Below, in pieces: positions 34,885-46,703 of a stretch of 64,000 nt of DNA. How positions within the stretch are numbered: the stretch's first letter is position 1; every line of letters begins with the position of its first letter. Under the pieces are notes generated by a model. The model was not told the DNA's origin and did not search any database. It was given only the letters and a program-made list of their open reading frames with translations. Source of the stretch: Eudorina sp. 2006-703-Eu-15 (lineage: Eukaryota > Chlorophyta > Chlorophyceae > Chlamydomonadales > Volvocaceae); contig BDSI01000124.1 of assembly GCA_003117195.1 (NCBI GenBank), positions 130,010 to 194,009 on the forward strand. Direction: 5' to 3'. A program made the position numbers and the translations under genes.

Positions 34885-37800
34885 GATTGCCGCCCGCCAA
34901 AAGCGGTCCTCGCGTTTCTGAATTAGGAAACTCAAGGAACAAAGGATCAGAATATTAACTATGTGCACTGACAGCTATCTTGACCTGTTCGTCATACAGC
35001 TAATGGGTAGAGGCCAAAGTTTAAAGGCCGATGAATGTTACTTAACTCCTTTAAATCAAATCACTTGTTTAATGGATCAGGATAAACTAGTTTTCACCGT
35101 AGATGCATTTAGGTAAACAGGGTAATGGTGTTCGGGTTGGTGTCTATGCCGTACACAGAAGCACGGGACAGGCTGAAAAGCGACGCGCGAGGCGGCAAAT
35201 TCAGATCACGGAGGAGTCTCGCATCGCGAGGCCCCCAGAGTTACATCTCATCTCGATGTCCCAGAACTGCCGCGGCAGCCCGCAGGGTGGGTGTCAGAGG
35301 GCGCCACAGCGACGGCTCGCAACCCTCCCTGCCGTCGCCCACCCAACACCAGCGAGGTCCTGGTGCGCTCCTGGTGCCTCTCGCCGAACGACACCGAGCC
35401 GGCGCACCCATAAGTCGCCACGTGAACAAACAGATTCCAAAACAAGAGCCCCCAAAGGAATTACCATCGCCAGGAGGGATGAATGCCACACAACGAACAC
35501 GGCAACACCGCGCAATAAACAAGCATCGCCAGGGGCGCGGGCGATTCGCAAGACCTTGCCTCACGCCCCTTCTCACCGCTGCAAGCAGGCAAACACCAAC
35601 AACACCAGGCACATCACGCGAACGCCACACGCCGCGAATTGCCGCGGTGATTGCTGGAAATCCAATCATCCCACAGGCTCGCTAGGGGATGTCGAGCCGT
35701 CATCCCAGGCCACTCAGCGCCTGCAAACCACACGAGTTTCAAGTTTCACGCCTTCGCCGCAAGACGCGCCGCGCAATGATCCGGCAACTTGCAAGCAGAA
35801 CGTGGGCGACGGAAGCCGCAAGCACGCCGACACATGGGACATGGGGCACCTCCTCTCCAAGTCAGGTGCACGAAGTGTTTCCCTACTAGTTGCACAGTAC
35901 TAGATCCGATTGCACGCGCGTTTAACCAGGGCGCGTTCCAAGGACCACAAGACGGTCCCGGTGCTAAGTCGGTTGATGCTCTCTAAAAGGTGCTAATGAG
36001 ATGTCCGCACAGGTACCGACTGGACATTCCGCGGTCGTACCGCAGGGCGCTTTCAGGGGTATTGCACCGCACTCTCGCCCTTGGGGGATTGCCCGTCTCA
36101 CCTACCACCACACCTACCGGCCTCCACACACACAGCCCCGCATGGAGGCTGCCCGGGCGGCGGAACCTAAACCGTCAATCAAGGCCGTTCCGACAGGCGC
36201 AAGGCATGCAACGCCATGTCGTGTAGTGGGGCCGTCGCCCCCCAGCTTCCTCCTGAGTCAGGTTCTCAGCATCACCAGGGTCAACGGCCGTCCGGGGGAA
36301 CCCTCCCGAGCCGCACCAACCCCACACCACACCACACCGCGTGTGTGTGCAATACACATACCCACATCCGAACGAACATTGGGGCGCATTGCGGCCCGGG
36401 TGAAGCATACCATCACTGCGTGTGCAACTACTCGGTCAACCGCCGCTACGGACCGTGGAGCCGATCAAAGCGGAATTGCAACATCGACGAAAAGCCAGAC
36501 GGCTCTGATGGCACCGTAAAACCAAGCGCATGGGCAGAGCCCATCAAGAATTTGCCAGACCCACCATCCATACCAGGGCTCGAAGGCCGCACGAGAGCCA
36601 CCTCAGGTGTGCAACTGTGCATGGTCCGAATCACATTCGTTTACGCTCCTCCCTCCCTCCTGCCGAGGAATTGTCTAGCTCCCGCCTCCACGTCAGACGG
36701 TCGGTCTGTTCGGCACAGCACTTCTCACGATGTGGCGCCCCCCAACAGCACTGCACAAGAGACAGAACACCGATCCACGGCATGACACTGCGTGGCATCC
36801 AACACCGGGCATCTAGACACTCCGCCCTACGGTTCACTTAGCAGCCGACACCGGCCGTCGGTCGCAGCACCCAGCTTGGCACTGCGACCGAGCTGTCCGC
36901 CTCGTTGCCCCGTGGCACACCGCTGGGCGCGTTCCGGGAGCAGATCGCGCGACATTCTCAGCCAAAACACAACATGTGGCATCAACGCAAGTCAGTGGCG
37001 CACGAGAGCGCCACCGGGAGAGCACCCAGCACCGACGTCGCGCCACGTACGAGGGTACCGATGCATAGCCCTCAAGTACCTGAATCCCCAGGGACCCGGG
37101 CATCTCCCATCGGGGCCTGCACGCATTGGACATGAACAAGAGCCCAGATGCCACGAGCAAAACAGGGCAAGTGACCCCCGGGTCGTCTCACTCCGCGGGG
37201 TCCCCTCATGGCCCAAGGCTTCATCTCGGCACATCGCTATTCTGAATCCCTCACCAAAGACTCACCCGCTGACCAACTCGCATACCCCAACGACCCGCGA
37301 CGGCCTGCGCGCGACACAGAGCCGCCGAACAACAGGGTAGAAACGAGCACACACGTACACACTCACACTTCAAGACATGTGCACAGAGTAAATAACATTT
37401 TTTTGTGGAGAGACGAATTGTCCCCTTTTCTTCTTTGCCTGCAGTGCCTGTCCTTGCACAATTGGACACATCACAACATCACGCTCGTTCAGGGACGTAC
37501 TCGCAAAACACTCAAAAAACAACATCATGTTGTGACGCTGTGCCGCTCCAGATGCACAACAATTGCCCCGCCGCAAGCAGAGCACGACAAAAAGAATGTC
37601 GTACTCTCGCGCTGCCGTAAGCTCGTGGACCATTTCTGCAGGCCAGACAAATGCACACATAACCCAGACATCCAGTAGGGCCTCTCCAGGCAAACCCCAC
37701 TCGAGACGCTTCATGATCAGCCCTCCGCGACACAACCCTGCTCAGCGCTTGACGCCCACAGAAACACAATCACGCAACGCGGCACCCGAAAACGCGGATT

Positions 37801-37927
37801 CGTTGTCTTCAGCGAAGTCGCCGGTCTGTCCTCTTGGCCCTGCCCGGGCCGCTCCTAAGCAGGATCCAAGATCCAGGACCCGCTTGGTGTACGGTTGTTC
37901 TATGTACAACAACACAAACATGGTGGG
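34885..37927. other. Spacer, no gene recognised
   Basis: About 3 kb between the 5' end of the Maf gene and the 3' end of the GATA gene, both on the minus strand. Open frames of up to about 266 codons (35103-35903) have an Arg/Pro/Thr/His-rich, non-biological composition. I see no repeat or RNA gene. A missed intron-rich gene cannot be excluded. Confidence 0.4.
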
Positions 37928-37932
37928 TTACA
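37928..37932 (-). promoter_or_regulatory. Possible UGUAA poly(A) signal of the GATA gene
   Basis: TTACA on the plus strand lies about 560 nt past the stop codon at 38494. It is the first such pentamer I found downstream. Confidence 0.4.
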
Positions 37933-38493
37933 GGTACGACAAACATACACACAAAAAACAGAGGCACTGGGCACCGTAGACGGCTTTTTGTATTTTTTGA
38001 CGCGGCATGAGTACGGCGTATGTAACACATTGACAGTGCTCTGCAAAACCAGGACCTTCGTCATCGACTTCCTGGCGATTCGCTGCGCGTCTACGGTATT
38101 GCGCTGAAGTAAAATATCCCGACTGTGTAATGGGATCCGGGCGCATCCACCACTGCACGACATGCACGTGCCTGGGCGCCGTACAAGCCGTACACCCAGT
38201 TCGCACTCAAAACTCGCCCTACATTGTGCTGATCTTTCATGCTCGCGATGCAGCCGTGCAAGCAATCCATCCGCCACGTCACGTCATGCTCGGCCGCCAT
38301 TCGAACACTGTACGATATTAGCGCCGCACCAAATCCGGACCTTAGGGCACGGCGGTACGGAGTCGGCTGTCGTGCCGTCTGCCATGCAGAGGGTTACTTG
38401 GACCCTCGCATCCCGGGGGGAGGCAACGGTCGCATTCCCTGCACTCCATCCCAGGGCGGTAAGTCGCGCTGCAGCCAGGCAGATGCCGTCGCC

Positions 38494-40098
38494 TCAATAG
38501 CTGGCCGACGACCGGCCGCGCTTTGCGCTCGTACTGGCAATGTACGGCGGATCGCGCTTCGACGCTGCGTTGCGCTTCGCGGCGGGCGCTGCAGCGGCCG
38601 CCGCAGCCGCCGCCGCCGCCCTGCCGGCCGGCGATAGCGCCGCCACGGGGTTGAGCTGGTTGGTACGCCGGAACCTCGTACCACAGGCGTTGCAGAGCAT
38701 GGGCTTCGCTGGAGGCCCCCGACGCCATTGCGGAGATTCTGCAAAAAGAGTGAGACGGACGGACAGGCAGACAGACAAACGAAGACATGTTAGTCATGCA
38801 AGGCACTTGCATCACGCGCGCGACGGTGACGAATGGCCGTAATTTAATTGTTAGACAGACTGAGACCGTTCCATGATTTCCTTCCTGTTGACCCAAATCG
38901 ACGTACGTCGGATTCGAACGCAACGCAATGCAACGCATCCGGGCCGCTCACCCGTCGCGCCGCAATGGTCGCAAGGTCCCCCCGTCTTGTGATGGAAGGC
39001 CCGTGGGGCGGGCGGCGGGGCCGCTGGCGCAACAGGGATCGCCGAGTCCAGGTATGATCCAGACACGTCACCGACGACCGCTCCAAGCGGCGCCGCATTA
39101 ACCGCCGCGACGGCGGCCGCGGCGGCAGGCGCGTTTGCTGCGTCATGCCCAAACGGCACCGCAGCCGCGTGCATCATCGCCGCCTCAGCAATGGGCAGCA
39201 AGCCGTGCTCCTGGACGTGTGACTGCGCTGGAAGTGGATGGCGCCAGGAACTTGGCACCACGCCAACCTCAGCCCCATCCCCGCCGTCGTGTTCCTGAAT
39301 CGTCTGGGCTGACGTGGCGCCCTGCTCGTACGGCATTGCGGGAAACGGCTGTTCCCCGGCGCCGCCCTGGTTGTCCAACTCGGGAGACGACGAGAGGGAA
39401 CTGACGCGACGGGCTGCAGACGGATCGAGATCGGGGCTCGGCTGCTGCACTTCCTCGTCGTTCGCGGACTGCCGACCCTCAGCAGCCAGCCCATCGGCGG
39501 GCTGCGCGGGGTACACACACAAACTGGAGCCCTGTCGGCCGGCTGCGCTGCCGTGGGGCGGTACTGAGGGCCGCTCCACCATCTCCAACGCCTGGACTGC
39601 CTTTTCAAAGCACACCGACGCCGCGGCAAACTCGTCCTCGCAGCCAAACACCGGCGGGTCCAGGAGCATGAAGGGCGTTGACATCCTGGGTACTCGGGTG
39701 ACGACTAGGCCAGAGCCGGCTGGTGCATGGGCGGTGGAGAGTGACGCAGAACAAACGCCACCGGCCGAGGGGTAGGGGGTGCAGGTGCCGCGGCCCACCG
39801 GAGGGAGCGCGCCCGGCACGCATTGCGCGGATGCGTAGTTCTCCTGGCCGGGCAAGTAGCTGTCCTCCGGAATGAGGAAGGAGGTTTTGTCCGAGAAAGC
39901 GAGACAGGCGTCGTCCGCATCCAGGAAAGACGCTCCGCGGCGGATGGCGCATGCTGTCGATGCGGGCGCGGCCTTACTAACCGACGGACACAAAATGGCC
40001 CCGTTGCAGTCACGCTCCGACAGTGGAGCCGCAGCAGTGGACGCCGTGAAGAAGGGCGACATCAGGGACGCAGACTCGTTGGCCGGAGCGGGAGACAT
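38494..40098 (-). CDS. GATA-type zinc-finger transcription factor
   Basis: GATA factors bind WGATAR sites in the nucleus. Two exons, 40098-38952 and 38738-38494, join inside the finger at phase 1 to give 463 residues. The finger is CDHCGATESPQWRRGPP followed by AKPMLCNACGTRFRRT. It has ligands Cys376, Cys379, Cys398 and Cys401, so the spacing is C-x2-C-x18-C-x2-C, the plant and algal type. Next comes a run of about 11 Ala and a basic Ser/Lys/Arg tail (KRNAASKRDPP) that may act as a nuclear signal. The long N-terminal part is low complexity with acidic/Ser/Gln/Pro segments that could be activation regions. The start is the only ATG in frame; the frame stays open for 69 codons upstream without another. 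Targets are unknown. Confidence 0.88.
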
Positions 40099-42417
40099 TA
40101 TGCCGGTGACGAACAAGAAACGGCTTGTTGAAACGGGTGCAACCTGCGCAACCCGCAATACACACGTTGCAGCCCAGTTATTATATTGCACCTGGATGTA
40201 CAGGAAGGATTCCTGAAGTGCGCGTGCCGCGAAAGAGCGGGCTGACGCACGGTAGGCAACATGAAACTGGCTGTGGTCAGCGCGCAATATGTCGTGGTGT
40301 CCCAAAGAAAAATAAAATGAAGAACCATTCTATTCATTAAGCTGACGACCCGATATGACCAGGCCGTAAACACCGTGGTTGAGCGCCAACTGCCGCCCAG
40401 ACCGAAAGATTCAACAAAGGCAGGCATTACTGGCCGCTCAATCTCTTAGCTGCCGTCCATTAGAGCAACCGGGACATCTGGACCTCACAGAACGGTACCG
40501 GGTTCGCGCCTGCCACACGACTTCGCGCCTCTACGCGCGCTCAGCGCCAAACACTTGTAGGGGCCATGTGTGGAGCAATATGTACATACCTGTTATTATT
40601 TGTGGATAACTTAAAGCCGGCTGGTGTTTGCTACTCCCGAGTCAGCAAGCGTCTACCCGAGGCCGTGATGCACCAGTCTCAGGGCGGCTCCGCTTGGCAG
40701 CGCCTTCGTGGGTATCGTTTGAATCAGATTGCGGGGAGGGAATGTCGTAACCCACAAACTAAAATTGTGCAAGACGCGAAGCCCAGCGGTTTCGGAGCAA
40801 TGCGGATGTGTCCCGCTGTCCCCACACAACTTCTCGTAGGGGCAACTCCCTCACCTTCAAACGTGTACGCTTTGTACAAATGAATAACCTTGAACTATCG
40901 CAGGGACTTTGCGTTGAAGGGGACGTGCTTGGACGGGTCACACTTCCCGAGCAGGTATCCAAGTTTTGGGGGCAGCTCTTTTAGCAACAAGCAATGTACG
41001 CTGTGTATAATACACACCGGTGGTCAAGTTTTGAATTTAGTTGACGGTCAGACAGATCGGTCCACCTCTGTTTTCCGGGACGGTCAAGTAAAATAGATCA
41101 ACAAGTAATAAAGCGTATTAAGCGAGGGGGTTCGTTCTTGCTGGTCAAGTGTCTTGTACCAATGTAGACGTTGCAGGTACGAGACGTTGCAAGCGTACAT
41201 GGTGCATCGTTTACGACTCGGAAGCTGCATCCGGTCGTGCGTAACCGGCGAGTCAAATGTGAATGTTGAGGTGTGCATCAGTATTATAAGAGTGTCCCAT
41301 CAGGCCGGCAGACCGAAAGTTCCAAAAGTTCGTAGGGGCTGTAACAAAGAACGTCAAGTTATGAGACGACTCACGCACATCCATCAAGGATGACGCCTCA
41401 CCCATGCGTCCCTCGTGTGTTCACCGTGATCGAGAAAGGGTCAAAGAACATGTTCTTCTCATTCGGGTGCCTGTGTGCTTGTACAAGACAGTACAATGAA
41501 TTGTTTGGTCGCGATTCACTTTACAACATCACATCAGCTTGCCACGTGTGACTGCTTTCAACAGAGAACTGCATGTAGCTGGTCTCGCGCACAAGAAATT
41601 TGAAGTGTTGGCGCGCTGTGCAACCCGTATAACTGTTCTCAACGTCCGCGCAACTTGTGATTTATCCTACTGGCAGCATCATGGTCATTTGCAGAACTCC
41701 AGATGCGGACAACAGTTTCCTGCTTTGGCTTCCAAGGGGCGGGAATGCAGTATTTCGTACCGGTCATAGCAATTTGGCCTGAAAGGCCCCAAAACCGCAG
41801 GCCTGACCAACACAAACATGCGGCTTCGCTGCTTTTGCTTGTTAGCGTCGGGATTCGAAACATGCGCATATGCAAGCATACGGCAACGCCTGCCACCAGC
41901 ACGTGCTAAGAAGCCTTGAGCCCCGCCCTCGCAATTTCCTTCCGTTTCCTTGTCTGTGGACCCGATTACCAGATTGTGCGCAAAGTAGCCGTCCTGAAGT
42001 TCCGTGAAACACTTTGCCCGTGTTTCCGCCTGCCTTCGCCTAGGCGCTACACGAGCATATCAGTGGGATGACAGTTCTGAATAAAGTATTAACTCCGGCT
42101 CCTCGGATTCTGCGAAGCCAGGCGGTGCCAGTCAGGGCCAGTCGCATGCGGTGGGCCAGGCCTGGCCTGGCCGTGTGTTGCCTGTTCGCAGCGCTTCCGT
42201 GCGCTCCGCAGTCGTGCGCGGAAAACATTTCACCAGGTCACAGGCTGCCCGCACTAAGATGCCGAGAACGTTTGCCGAATTCGAAACGTTTTATCGATAG
42301 CCGCGTACAACGACGATAATACGGCACACGTCCCGAGCCTGTTCAGTCTGGGTCAGTCCTTCAGTCGACGGATGCCCGTACTGTAGTCACCCTTGGCTTT
42401 GATGCTGATTTCCGCAG
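40099..42417. other. Spacer and presumed upstream exons of the 42.4-kb gene
   Basis: This contains the GATA promoter on the left. It probably also holds the 5' exons of the plus-strand gene ending at 42980, but none could be joined in phase. A stretch near 42149 reads like a signal peptide (RWARPGLAVCCLFAALPCAP). Its splice phase does not match the exon at 42418, so I did not link them. Confidence 0.35.
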
Positions 42418-42980
42418 GCTCAAGTCGACGGAACTCAGCCGCAGCTATAACAAAGTGGCCAACAAGTCCCTTGCCATACAGGCGCGCAGGCAGTTGAAGT
42501 GCTCATTCTTGTCCCCTCTTCAGATCCAAACGGAGCACCTGCATCATATACAAAGGAAAACAGGTAGGCACCCACCAACACACCAACACACACACACCGG
42601 CCGCTGCGCATTTTGCCTCTCGCCCCTGTCCCCGCACACACAGCCCCCAGTCCGGATGCCGCGCGCAGGCAACGCGCTTCCAAACACCGCATTCACTGCT
42701 TTCCAAAACCGAAGACGTCGCGTATCCCGCGGCGCTGCTTGGCCGAAAGGGTCCCGCGGGTCGCACTGGCTGCGCACAGGCTCTAGAACCGTGTCAACTC
42801 GGTATGCTCATGTGTCACTTCCAATACCATCACCACCACCGGACGCGTACATCAAACCACATCATCAACATACTGCCCGCAGGTGCCGCCACGCCGCTGG
42901 CGTTGCACTCCACAAAGACCGTGAAGGAGCAACTAATGGCCGGCGGACAGTGGAAATCGGCGCGCAAGGCCCTTCGATGA
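42418..42980 (+). CDS. Last two exons of an unidentified gene
   Basis: Exons 42418-42563 and 42883-42980 join at phase 1 (G|GT). They read LKSTELSRSYNKVANKSLAI, QARRQLKCSF, IQTEHLHHIQRKTGAATPLA and LHSTKTVKEQLMAGGQWKSA, ending ...ARKALR. Acceptors TTTCCGCAG and CTGCCCGCAG and donor GTAGGC are good, and a TGTAA follows the stop by 5 nt. The composition (Lys, Gln, Leu, Ser) is protein-like and probably helical. I do not recognise the family, and the 5' part was not found. Confidence 0.5.
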
Positions 42981-42985
42981 CCTAA

Positions 42986-42990
42986 TGTAA
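42986..42990 (+). promoter_or_regulatory. UGUAA poly(A) signal
   Basis: TGTAA lies 5 nt after the stop at 42980. This would make a very short 3' UTR but supports a plus-strand gene ending here. Confidence 0.5.
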
Positions 42991-45900
42991 CCGTTAGTGC
43001 ACCCAAAGTCCAGTTATACTATGTGCCTGTGTACGGCAAGGTACGAACGGGGCAGTACGCTACGCCCATGGGTCTCAAGTTGAAGCGAACAACCTGCCTT
43101 TACCGGAAAGGCGACCAAGCTGGCGGCAATGGCAACTACCAAATTGTGTGGTCAGCGGCCACATGCGCAGGCACACGGTCAAGGGGAGGCGACTGCACTG
43201 TTAGGTTCGCATAACGATCCCAAGCGGCTGCCCCGATGACCCACGGGTCAATCACCACACTGCACGCGAGTCTCTCTACACACGGGGCGGTCCCTCGATT
43301 TCCATGCTTCAATTGCGCTCTCAGGAAAAACCCTCCTCTCTTCTCTCGCAAAAGCGTTTCGCGGGAATGGAATTACGAGATACCGGCTCATAAGAGAGAA
43401 GAATTCAAACCGCAAGTAATCCCTCTTTTGTGCTGACAAACTGACCGCACTGTCAACCCACAATTAAAACACCCACACTCTGCATACGGCATCTTGCCGA
43501 AACCCCAGCGACATGAAACCCAGCGACGGCCCACTCAACCGGCAGTTTCGCCCCCGCCCCTCGGCCCCGGATTCCCATCCCAGTCGGCGCCCCGCCCGCA
43601 CAAACGCGAAGTTTGGAGCGCCGTGTCAGGACCCTCGTCCCCGTGGGGCGACCCCTCATTTCGGCACAGAAATGTACCCATCCGTAACCGCACGAGCATA
43701 GATCCGGTGTACCTGCCTGGTTGCTTGGAACCCATTTCCCCCTTGGCACAACCCTGCTTTGCGGAGCACCCCAAGCACCCGCCCTTGCTTGCAGCATTCG
43801 CAGCTCACGAGCAGCATCGTCAGAGCGCGTTCCGGACAGAAGGATACAGTGGCCACACACCCACTGAAAACACACATCCACAAACTCACATACATACAAA
43901 GAACACGCACACAAAACCACGCAAAGCGTCAGTACGCACTCGCCACGTGAGATAAACAGCAGTGGCATGTACCACAGGCCTTCGAACCAAGCGCCCACGC
44001 GCAGGAGACGGGTAGGGTCAAACACACAAACGGACAGAAAAGGACAGTCTGGTATGACGCACAAACACACCCAGACACCCCTACCCCCCCCCCATGCGCA
44101 CACACACGCTTCTCGCGGCTCAGTTGTCTTTTACACACCCACACACGCACATACACGTGCACGCACGCGCACCTCAACGACTCTCGGCTCTGTGCATCTC
44201 AGGTCAAGAAGCAACCGCACACCCCCACACGCTGCAAGTACCCCGGGGTAACACAAGACGCACCGAGCTCCTCGCACCGAGGTCACCATGCAAGCAAAAT
44301 TGGACCAACAGCTGCCATCGTCATGCGTTGGGGTTGGGTTGCAACTGGCCCAGACGCCTCGCACCGCGACCCACACGAGAGCTGCGAGCCGCACCCTAAT
44401 AACCCCCCGCCGGTCCATGGCGGTGGTGCCCACGCCCCTCCAGCGGCGCGCATCAAGAAGGCCCGCATCGCCGCTAAGAATTTCGACCGTGCTCTCACCA
44501 CACGTCGCCACCAGCCGCAGCGCGTGCCAAAACTTGGGCCCCGACGCAGCCGTACGGATGTTGTGCCCAGTCGGGTGCGGCTCCGAACATCCCGTCTGTG
44601 CCTGCGCACGCGACGCGGCCAGCTGTTTGTGTCTGCAGCGACTGCGCCCATTCAAAGTGCGGCCCTACTTGGTCCGGAGCATCGACACCCAAAAGTGCGT
44701 GTATAACGCCCTCGGGCTCGGCTGTCGGAAGGACGCACGCGGGACACGGTCAGGCGCCCGGGAGTGGCAGCAAGCGGGCAAGGCCCAGCAGCCGACCATC
44801 AGCTAGGAGAGGATGTCCCAGCCAGGGGGGTGCGGGCGCCGCATCGTCGTACCTCAATCGGGGGCCTTTCATCGGCAGCTCATCGCAACAGCCACCCTCC
44901 CTCCAGCAGCGCCCTTGCCGCCCCAAATCGTCGGCATCCGGGAATTACCGCTTGTCCCATGCGGGGGCTGCGGGGGCTGCCCTCGCCACCCACTGGGAGT
45001 CCGGGCGCGCGTCCGAGGGTCGTCTGTCCGGTTATACCAGTGCTCAGTCGGTGTCAGCCTCGTCGCACTTTGATTCCGCCGCCACGTGCGAGCCCTGACC
45101 ATGCGCTCTCATTCCGTCATCCTTGCTCTCCACCTCGTCTATCCATCACACACAAGAATACCATTGTCACCACCAAACTCCCAAACAATTTCTCTTCTCT
45201 GCTTTGCCTGAGCACTTTATCGCATCCCCAACATCCCAGGCTCACGGCGCCGAAACCACCCCAATGTCAACGTCTTCGCGGAACCACTCCTCGCGTCGGT
45301 TCCCTGCCATTCGCGGCCCGCCACCTCCGGTTGGCGACCCTTGCTGCACTGCACTGCTTCGGCTTAGGCCCCTAGAAAGTCCCGGCAAGCCTGTGGAGAC
45401 CCCCGGCAAGCCCTATCCCTGGAGCAACTGGACAAGCGGCTTTGTAGACTTGCTGACTCGACCCTGGCGCCCCGGCCAGCCCGCCTGCTCGCCGCTTTGG
45501 CGTCGAGACGTTTACCGCCGTCTCCGCCGTGCCGGCCGTGCCCCAGTTGCAGAGACGACAAGCCAGGATCCGGGCATCCCGGAGCAGCAAACACGCCGCC
45601 CGTCCGGCGCGCTGCTTTCATATGCGCCGCCCAGCCATGGCAAAATCCACTGCTCAGGTCTTCATTAAGCTTCCGCATGCGCACGCCGCCAGCGCCCCTC
45701 GCCCACCGCTGCGCCGTCCACCTTACACGTCCACGCCGGCGACATACATCTGTACCGAACTATGTAAGAACTCTCGTGCGCGGACACCCCCGCCCGCAGC
45801 GTCGAACGCCGTTGGCCGAGTGCGAGCGCAGCCGTTGGACCAGCGTGCCGCGCACCGCTCGCAGCCGATTTTCAGGCGACCACTAGGGCGCGCTCGTGAG

Positions 45901-46703
45901 GCACATGAGGGGGTCGGCCATAGACAGTCATAGCGGCTCTAGGGCTCCCATAACACAACGTCGAAGCCGGAAGGCCTCGCGCATGGCAATGCAGAACGCT
46001 GCCGTGGCGCGCCGGCGACGGGGCACCGAGCTGCGGGCGATGCATACGGGTCGCAACGGGGGCCGCGGAGCCGCGCGGCCGAAGGGTACCGACGCAATCA
46101 CTTCGCCTCCACTGCTCTCATCAAGCCACTCTCGCTTCACCACACGTCACTCGCGCACGCAAAAACCGCGAGCACCTCTGTTGCGAGTGGCTTTCGTTTA
46201 CGGCTCGCGACTCCTCCCGCTCTCCCTAAGCCTGCCTTCGGCTCTGCTCTCGCTCGGCGGCCCGTCATCTCGGCGGTACCCCGATGACCCGTGCCACACC
46301 CCAGATTGCGGTAGAGGACGAGAGGAACCGACAGGCGGCCCCCGATCTCCCGCAAAACGAACCAGGGCTCACGGGCGTCCACCAGGGCCGCTGGGTCGGG
46401 TAGCGGTCAGCCTCACGGCACACCCTTGCAAACGGTGCAAAGCCGCTGTGCTGCGAGGCACCCAGCAATGGCCGGCGGACATGTCCCGTTCGGGGGACCG
46501 TGGGAACCGGGCGCCAGCCGCCGGCCGGCGCCCTTGCATGCCAGTACGAAATCATGGACCTCCCCTCATCATCGGCTAGGCCGTGCTGTCATGCAACTCT
46601 TCGCCTCCACGACCGCCGTCTCCTTTTTGGCCAATGCAGCGGCGCCGCCCCACCCGCGGCAGCCCGGAGTGGCCCGCTGTTAGACGCTCTGAGCACCTCC
46701 TGA
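42991..46703. other. Spacer between convergent genes; 3' UTR of the response regulator
   Basis: About 3.7 kb. The right part may be the 3' UTR of the type-B regulator, with a candidate UGUAA signal on the minus strand at 45723-45727 (about 980 nt past the stop). CA-rich stretches (43855-43920, 44050-44170) are present. Open frames here have poor composition, and none is recognised. Confidence 0.4.

Noticed and set aside
35103..37678. Several overlapping open frames of 150-266 codons
   Set aside because: Overlapping frames on both strands share the same poor composition. There are no conserved motifs, no consistent splice joins and no supporting signals.
38900..38925. GGATTCGAACGC as a possible tRNA T-loop
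   Set aside because: It lies in the first intron of the GATA gene and no acceptor, D or anticodon stems can be drawn around it.
40099..40305. 69-codon N-terminal extension of the GATA protein
   Set aside because: No ATG is present in this in-frame stretch; the first ATG is at 40098.
43453..44255. 216-codon minus-strand frame rich in Cys and Val
   Set aside because: It is explained by the complement of CA/CAC-rich low-complexity sequence; no motif or splice support.
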